NCBI GenBank assembly: GCA_020137815.1
Contig: CM035351.1
Span: 2,304,409 to 2,368,408, forward strand
Direction of reading: 5' to 3'
Length of the DNA stretch: 64,000 nucleotides
Origin: Hormiphora californensis
Taxonomy: Eukaryota; Ctenophora; Tentaculata; Cydippida; Pleurobrachiidae
Both the position numbers and the translations under genes were made by a program. This document shows positions 53,363-64,000 of the stretch, one piece after another. A model generated the notes under the pieces. That model was not told where the DNA came from. It did no database searches and saw only the letters and a list, made by a program, of their open reading frames with translations. Position 1 is the stretch's first letter; each line of letters opens with the position of its first letter.

Positions 53363-54874
53363 GAGGTTTATTGTATAATCTTAGATGGTAATTGTTAGGT
53401 TTTTACATTCATTTATCGATGTTTATAATCACTGATTTTTCGCGTGAAATTGTTATGTATGCTATTGTAGATTTGATTTTCATTTTTCGTTTGATTAGAT
53501 CAAGTTGTTTTACGCTTATCTAAAACCCGTGGAAACAGCACTCTGGAAATCCGATTCCGTTTCTGGGCAAGTTGAAATTCATCTGCGAATTGCTGCCACG
53601 AGTTTTCATCAAAAGGGTCTACCGAGGAGGGCCGTTTGGAGGGTTCTCGGCGCGGACAGGCCTAAACCACGCGCGCGTCGCCAGTCTGATTTATAATTTG
53701 AATTGGCGCTGACAAGGGTCATAATGCAGTTTGGCGCTGGAAAGGGCCTGACAACTATAACAGCGGCTTAGCACCGACAGTTGACAGTGTTTTTGTGAAC
53801 GAGAATTCTCACCTAAACTGTCTAAAAGAACATGTGTGCTATAAAATCAGGAATAGGGAAAACTGGGGGAAACCTGGTCCAAGCCCCTCTCTAGTGAGTT
53901 TGGTTTTGAAATCAAACTTGGTGTTTCTAGAGTATTTATCCCCGGTTTCTTTCAGAGAAGTTCACAATATATACCCTGCATTGTAACTGGTCACTGCACA
54001 AATCTCTACACCACCAGCTAATTAAGAGAAGAAGGAAGGATTTCTTTCTCTAAAATCTCTCTGCTGTTGTGCTGTGTAATCTCCGTGTCGTCTGAGTCCC
54101 AAAAGATGATGGAGGGCAAAGTTTATAGGTCCTGGTGAGTCAGTGGGGAGGGTGAGTGGATCAAGTTTCAGAAACATCCTTCTCATAATCAAATCCCAAC
54201 TCAATGAACCCCATTTTATCATGTGTGTGTGTGTTGGGTTGCCTTGTTCGACCCTCCCTCCCCGCGCCCCGGTTTTGAACAAAACAAGTGTTGGGCCAAC
54301 TGCCAAGGCCAAGGACTCCATTCCAAGCTCTATACTACTAGTAGAAGTACTACTAGTACTAGTATTAGTAACATCCTTGACGCGAAAAAAGAGGGCGCGA
54401 CGTGCCCAAGTAACCTCTTTGTTAGCTCCTGTGCTACTTTCATAGGCCACATATAAACGAAGTAGGAAACTAAATGACTAATAGTTTAGTCGGGTAGTCC
54501 CTTTGTCGACACTCACAATATTCACTTCCTAACATATCATTCATTAACCTGTACGGTTGTTTGCCCGTTGTGTCCTTTTGTGTGGCTTGCAACAGCTCCC
54601 TTTCCCAAAATCTTGCTGCCCGCATTGCTATAAGTAGGCATGACACCCCTCACCCCGTTTTTAGGCGTGACACCCCCTCACCCCGTTTTTAGGCGTGACT
54701 CCCTCCCCCTGTTGCCAGGAGTGACCACTGAACCCCCCCCCCCCCCCCGTTGCTAGGCGTGACACCCCCCATTACTAGGCGTGACCCCCATCCGGCATCG
54801 CAATCCCCCCGTTGCTACTTGCTAGGCTTGACCCCCATCCCCCTCCCCCCATTGCTAGGCGTGACGCGGACCAC
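53363..54874. other. Intergenic, serpin to SLC35G
   Basis: Mostly unique sequence. A degenerate tandem repeat (about 54637-54866) with cores TAGGCGTGACACCCC and GTTGCTAGGCGTGAC, plus a poly-C run, sits just upstream of the SLC35G ATG and may form its promoter region. Open frames at about 54022-54450 on either strand lack splice or family support. Confidence 0.55.
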
Positions 54875-56685
54875 ATGCATCGTTCAGAAGAGACCAGTCC
54901 CCTTCTTGGGACATCTGAGGAAAGAAGACAACAGGAATCTGGAGGATCTCGATTCTTTAATTCCCCGGCATTCGGTCTTATCCTTATCTCAATATCAGGT
55001 GAGATCCCTTCCAATACACTTCCACTTGGGCCCATTCCCAAAGTATTTCCCCAAGAACATACTTGGTAAATGATCCATGACACTCTATACAGCGGTATCG
55101 TATGGTGTCAGTGCTAGCCTGGTATCAATGGAAAGTGATATAGCAACACCCCTAGTGGTGTCATCCAGATTCCTTGGCACCTTCCTGTTCAATGTATTGG
55201 GTGAGTGGTAGTGAAACAGACAATGGAATGATCCGAAACAATCGAGATGAATCACTATTTTCCTATGCCCGAACCCCCCCCCCCCCCCCAACCTACCAAC
55301 TCCTAATAGGTTGTATAATTGGCCGGGTTGATCTAAGAGTGGCAAGGAAGGACTGGAAGCTGGTTGCAGTCAGAACAGTGACAGGATTCTGTTCATTTGT
55401 CTGTGGTAAGTTACACATCACTTGAGTATGAATCTGCTCAAACAAATCATCTTGATCCCACATTAATATGACCCGATCCTCCAGACCTTGTTTAATTAAC
55501 TTTAATTTGCCATGGCTACCTATAACTAATTACCCTAATTACTAGTTAATTAACATCAACAATTACAGGAACGTATGCCTTCCAGAATATGCCAGTGGGG
55601 GAGGCAACTGTGATAATTTCAATGGCACCTGTCTTTGTCGCACTCTTCTCTATGTGCCTTTTGGGCGTCCGGGCCAAGTAAGACAACTAATGACAACTTT
55701 GAGCTATATCTAGAAGAGCAACTAACAACTTAATGTGTTGCCAGGTGCTACAAGGTGCTAGTAGGAGGTGTTAGTTACACAAGGTGTTACATCATACATG
55801 ACACCTCTGCAGGTGCTACCAGGTGATCTTGATTGTTCTGAGTCTGGGTGGAGTGGTACTGATTGTAGATCCTGATTCCCTTGCTAAAAATGATGGAACC
55901 CTCCCAAAACTTAACCTGATCGCTGCCACAGCTGCCATGAGTAAGTTGTAACATTTTTGTAACATTTTTAACGTGTGCAAAACATGTTTGTGCATGTTAC
56001 ATGTCTCAAAATGTTACGTGTCACCCCCCCCCCCTTCTGGAAAATATTGCATTGATTCTCTTTACTTCCATTTCTATAAACAATAAAAACCCAACAACCT
56101 CACGGGAAATTATTTCTCTCAAGGTCAGGCACTGTTCAAAAGTTTATCCTACATTTTTATAAAGAAGAGCAACAAGAGGGTTCACTTTATGGCCATGGTA
56201 TTTTGGTACTCTCTGGTTGCATCTATCTTCACTATCACCTTTATTCTCATCATGTACTTCTCTCTGAAGACCGCAGGTACGTGCAGACTTTTATAATTGA
56301 TACCATGTGCCCATTTTCTTTCATATAACATGCTCCAAGTCCACACTAGACTATATACAGTATTGGTCATCTCTAAGTCGATCTAAACAACGTTATCATC
56401 TCAGGGAAGAGCACGGCCTGGGTTGTGAACGAGGTAGATAGAACTGACATCCTAATTCTCTCCTCCATCTCCCTTCTCGGTTTCATCTCTCAGTTCACCC
56501 TGACAAAGTCAACCCAACTGATTAACACCACCACGGTGTCCCTGATAAGAAATGCGGATATCCTCGTTACTATGGCATTCCAAGTGTTTTACTTCCATGT
56601 TATCCCTTGTTGGCTGCAGATAACCGGTATGGTTATCATGGTGCTCTCTACTGTTGTTCTCCTGCTTACCAAGGACAGGCAGTGA
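54875..56685 (+). CDS. SLC35G: SLC35G-like EamA drug/metabolite transporter family protein
   Basis: Seven exons (54875-54998, 55093-55200, 55310-55405, 55569-55677, 55813-55940, 56124-56276, 56405-56685) join in frame to 332 residues. The start MHRSEETSPLLGTSEERR has an acidic di-leucine-like signal. Ten hydrophobic segments follow. The segment AFQNMPVGEATVIISMAPVF matches the SLC35G/EamA signature (YYAIQHMSLADATAISFSSP type). The last exon repeats the EamA pattern (STQLINTTTVSLIRNADILV) and ends in LLLTKDRQ. The family comprises membrane carriers of mostly unknown substrate. The exon-6 acceptor is the less common AAG. A decayed TAACATTT hairpin lies in intron 5. Confidence 0.85.
55947..56028. 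repeat. Decayed copy of the TAACATTTTG hairpin
   Basis: GTAACATTTTTGTAACAT and a mirrored AAATGTTACGTGTCACCC, the same right-end sequence as 27162-27180. It lies in SLC35G intron 5. Confidence 0.6.
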
Positions 56686-56712
56686 GGAATAATATATTGT
56701 CTGTGAGTATCA

Positions 56713-56735
56713 CTGTCAGGCCAATGCTCTGACAG
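56713..56735. mobile_element. Solo terminus of the palindromic dispersed element
   Basis: A perfect terminal unit containing TCAGGCCAATGCTCTGACAG, 27 bases after the SLC35G stop. Confidence 0.6.
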
Positions 56736-57286
56736 GAGGAGCCCGAGCTGGGACAATGTCAGATCTTAGATCCTATAAAGACAAGTTCCAATGCAGAAAT
56801 TGGGCTCAAAGACAGACGAGAATACTGCGAAAGCACGATACGAGTCATGATCAATGATGATACTGACCTATTTTTGTTGAAAACCATGAACATTATATAA
56901 TGTGAATTTATTTAACCACCAAAGATATTAATTCCATTTAAAACCAATTATCCCCCTTTGAGAGAAATCAAAACTATCATATCCTCACGAATAAATTAAA
57001 TTCGGCAACCGTATAACGATTACAACACGTAAAACATATCAGCTCAATTAAAAGATTCAACCACTCACCACCTTTAAACGATGGTATACAGACTACAGAG
57101 ACAGAGTAGAGAAAGATATTACCAAATAAGGTTCCTCTCTACAGGCCCGGCAACATATGATATGGAGCGAAAACCACACCAGATAAACGAAGAAACAAAC
57201 AGTCCGGCTGCCTCTAAAAAATTCCCAAAATATAATCAACCTGTGTAGGGTATAACTCAGTCCCATTGCGACGGGGCAGGGGGTAG
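56736..57286. other. 3' intergenic region between convergent SLC35G and ACAD
   Basis: AT-rich unique sequence shared as 3' flank of the two convergent genes. Nothing else recognised. Confidence 0.5.
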
Positions 57287-59534
57287 TCAGCCCCTCATTC
57301 CAGGTTCAGTACCCATAAACTTGCAGATAATACTCAACATGACCTCGTCCGCTCCTCCCCCGATACTCATTAGTCTGAGGTCCCGGTACAACCTGCTCAC
57401 AATCACGTCATCCGTGTACCCCATACCTGTGAAGGAGATGGTGGGGTGAGGGGAGAGATGTGGTGAGGGGAGAGGAGGGTTGGTGATTGAGGAGGAGTAG
57501 CTGGAGGGTAAATCACATTGGCATACTAGAAATTGAAATGTTGAAGCTGAAAGAAATAAAATTGAAGAAATTTAAATCTTATCGACACGTACCTCCCCAA
57601 AACTGAAGGCACCCGTCCGTGATTTGTCGTGCAAGTCGTGCAGTTTTTAGTTTCAACATGGTTGCTATGGCAGTGATATCCTCTCCAGCCAGATAGTCAT
57701 CGATACACTTGTAATACAGGGCTCTGGTACACTCCAACTGATAGGAGGAAGGTTTGTTGAGTAAATGTTGAGTAAGGGGTGGGCGGGGTGGGGTGTACTT
57801 AAAAAAGGAGAGTCTGATATGTTGCTCATTGCTCATCCTTCTCTCATGAGTTTCAGTAAGGCGAGACCTCACACGTGTGTTCTTCGATAATGAATAACGG
57901 CACAAAATAAAAACTTCTTTACAACTCTTGTACCTCCGTTTGAAGCTCGGCAAGTTTGTAGTGAACATATTGGTTATCCAGGATGGATTTACCAAAAGCC
58001 TGTCTCTGGGAGGTATATTCTATCGTGGATTCCATGCAGATATCCATGGCTGCTATCGTACCCGCTCCAATATATCTGAAGGAGCATTATTATGGTGACT
58101 TACAGTTGTCATGGTGATTTTACAGAATTAACTTGCTGTACAAATTATCACATACCTAGTCCTACCATCTCGTAATTAGTTCGACGTAACGTGGATTGCG
58201 TTGGGAAAATAACGTGAAAACAACAAGAATTCGATTCTAACTCACATTCGTTCGTTTTGGAACTGCTGCATTTGGTAGGTGAAACCCTTTCCTTCCTCTC
58301 CAATTAGATGGTTGGCTGGTATCCTAGCATCTTCAAATGTTGTCTCAGTTGTATCAGACGCATGCATCCCCATCTTCTCTATCTTCCTGTGGTCAAGAAT
58401 GTTCTTTATCGAATTGGTAGTGTGTCGACTGTCGCCATGAAACAATGTCGTCGGTGTTCGAAATCAATCTCGAACCCCGAAGATTGTTTGCCGTCCACAC
58501 ACTTGATCCCTACCTACACCCCCTTCTTTACCCTTTGCCCTTTACCCCCATCTCTTACCTGTGAACATTGACGCCAGGAGTATCCATGGGCAGTACAAAC
58601 AGTGACTTGTTCTTGTGCACTGGACCCTCAGACGAGTTAGCCAGAACACACATCCAATCAGATTGGGCTCCATTAGTTGTCCACATTTTACCCCCATTAA
58701 TCACCCACTCATCCCCATCCCTTCGGGCTGTTGTCTTCAGAGCTGCCACATCGCTACCACCTCCTACCTCACTGATACCCAGACACGCTACAATGTCCCC
58801 TGATATAGTGGGTTTCAAGTACCGTTCCTTTAGTTCATCGTTACCGTACTTGACGAGGGCAGGGGTGGCAATGTCACATTGGATTCCAATACCCATACCG
58901 ACACCACCTGAGGTTATCCGGGCATATGCCTCGGCTGCTACCGCCTCGTAGCTAATGTCTAGGCCCATGCCACCGTATTCAACAGGTTTTGAGATTCCCA
59001 AGTAACCAGCATCACCTAGACAACGGGGGGTGGGGGGATTTAGTTGAAGGGATACAATTTGGTATTGTAGTTTTGGGCGGAGCGGGGAAACACGACACTA
59101 AAACTACTAACTCCCTGACTGTCTGGTCCCTGAAACCTTACTCAGAAAGGGATGATGGTACAAACCGAGCACTAACCAAGAATTTTGAAGACCTCCTTAG
59201 CAGGAAATATCCTATCTTTCTCCCACTGATCACACTTCGGGTTTATCTCCTTGTCTATTAACTTTATCAGGTTCTCTCTGAAGAAATACAGGGCATAAAA
59301 TACAGATATCAAGCAAGTAAATTCATGACACAAAGAGAATGAAGACTAAACAGGGTGTTAGAATCATTAATTGAGGGTACAATATGGGTGATTACAAGAA
59401 AATAAATTGAGTAGTACCACTTACTTTAGAGCCTCGTGTTCAGGGGTCATAACAAATCCTCTAGAGCATGACACAGTACCGACCCTAGCAGGGCTGAGTC
59501 GGTGGAGAATATTCCGGGAGAGAAGGGAGACCAT
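57287..59534 (-). CDS. Acyl-CoA dehydrogenase (LCAD/IVD-type active site), mitochondrial
   Basis: Seven exons (59534-59425, 59277-59177, 59015-58559, 58386-58246, 58075-57934, 57737-57593, 57426-57287) give 411 residues in continuous phase. The start MVSLLSRNILHRLSPARVGT looks like a mitochondrial presequence. Motifs: GYLGISKPVEYGGMGLD, VACLGISEVGGGSDVAAL (FAD/substrate signature), GGKMWTTNGAQSDWMCVL, IGEEGKGFTYQMQQFQNERI, YTSQRQAFGKSI and YTDDVIVSRLYRDLRLMSIG. MCAD's catalytic Glu in the IYEGT loop is replaced (IGGGADE), while NER in the FQNER segment fits the alternative base position used by LCAD and IVD. It resembles the nematode acdh-6-type branch. Substrate is uncertain. It acts in fatty-acid or branched-chain oxidation in the matrix. 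Confidence 0.93.
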
Positions 59535-60087
59535 GATATTGTGTGCAGCAGAACAGAACTTCTAGTTCCAACTGAGCAGCTGGGAGGGAGATAAGAAGGT
59601 CATGCGATATATTTACACACGGGGGGAGTGTTTGGTATAACTTGACGTAACGGGGGCAGTTATAGTGATGGAGGGGTGAGAGACCTTAGATCCACTCTCA
59701 GGGAGAGAGAATTTAGTAAAAACACAGCATCTTATGGATGTTATAAATATATCAGAGTGTAAATGAGTTGTCAGAATTAGAGTCAAAACACTTTTCAACG
59801 GAAAGCTGATCGTCAACAAAAACTCTACAATTTGTCTCTCTATCTGAATTTTTATCACCCAGCTCCAGGTCTTTCTGTACAACTATATCTACACGCTAAA
59901 ACACACACTTTACACACTCTGGGGTCTGATAAAACTATAAAATATGTTTAAGAGATCTGTTCACAAACTATATACATGCACCTATAGAATCGTGCGCTAT
60001 AAAACATAAAATCAGGGTAAAATCTGGAATTATTAATGTGTAACACACATGGAGTAACCATGGTTACAGATTTAGTGGTAACCATGG
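59535..60087. other. Intergenic, PDZ gene 3' end to ACAD 5' end
   Basis: AT-rich unique sequence. GTAACCATGGTTAC, itself a palindrome, occurs twice at about 60054-60067 and 60079-60093; the second lies in the coding end of the PDZ gene's last exon. The same core, flanked by CATG, occurs at 11709-11728. Confidence 0.5.

Positions 60088-64000
<3,913 letters not shown>

Noticed and set aside
54022-54456. Overlapping frames on both strands, one of 142 residues
   Set aside because: Mutual antisense, a short CTACTAGTA repeat and no recognisable domain.

Overview
This window reads as nuclear DNA from an invertebrate animal. Genes are close together, are split by short GT-AG introns (tens of bases to a few kb), lie on both strands, and encode animal families: an LGR-type glycoprotein-hormone-like receptor, a serpin, NDUFS4, G3BP, TBC1D2, TMEM201, SLC12A9 and SLC35G. 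Spliced LRR exons of 66-75 bases and the LGR serpentine domain argue for Metazoa. I cannot tell from sequence alone whether it is a sponge, placozoan, cnidarian or other invertebrate. Long (CT)n/(GA)n tracts, several minisatellites and many inverted repeats suggest a marine invertebrate genome assembled from long reads.

Layout. 1-163: four-armed cruciform. 852-1394 (+): last two exons of SLC12A9. 3.8-5.1 kb (-): fragments of an unrecognised gene. 5.25-9.2 kb: giant fold-back repeat. 9.56-11.06 kb (-): rhodopsin-class GPCR with two frameshifts. 11.56-25.74 kb (+): LGR receptor, 22 exons found, with an intronless retroelement-ORF1-like gene (23.3-24.25 kb) and a TIR element inside introns. 28.1-31.5 kb (-): an unknown exon, a composite tandem array, and MRPL42. 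31.9-38.6 kb (-): TBC1D2, with a 25-base VNTR and a TTAA-flanked fold-back element in its first intron. 39.1-40.6 kb (-): intronless G3BP. 43.5-56.7 kb (+): a run of six same-strand genes: MANSC-type membrane protein, TMEM201, a degenerate ERI-type exonuclease, NDUFS4, a serpin with alternative reactive-loop cassettes, and SLC35G. 57.3-64 kb (-): an acyl-CoA dehydrogenase and the 3' part of a multi-PDZ scaffold. 63.1-63.9 kb: two more multi-arm structures.

Functionally these are mostly unrelated housekeeping and signalling genes, not one pathway. NDUFS4, MRPL42 and the acyl-CoA dehydrogenase act in mitochondria. LGR and the broken GPCR are membrane receptors. G3BP and the ERI-like protein are RNA-linked. 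SLC12A9 and SLC35G are transporters. TBC1D2 and the PDZ protein act in trafficking and scaffolding.

The most interesting material is (i) the serpin with three candidate alternative C-terminal/reactive-loop exons, with a 915-base near-perfect palindrome between them, (ii) multi-arm cruciform elements at several places, (iii) an ERI-like exonuclease that has lost catalytic acids, and (iv) a dispersed ~75-base palindromic element. Single-base frameshifts occur in several genes, including NDUFS4, so the underlying assembly probably carries indel errors.
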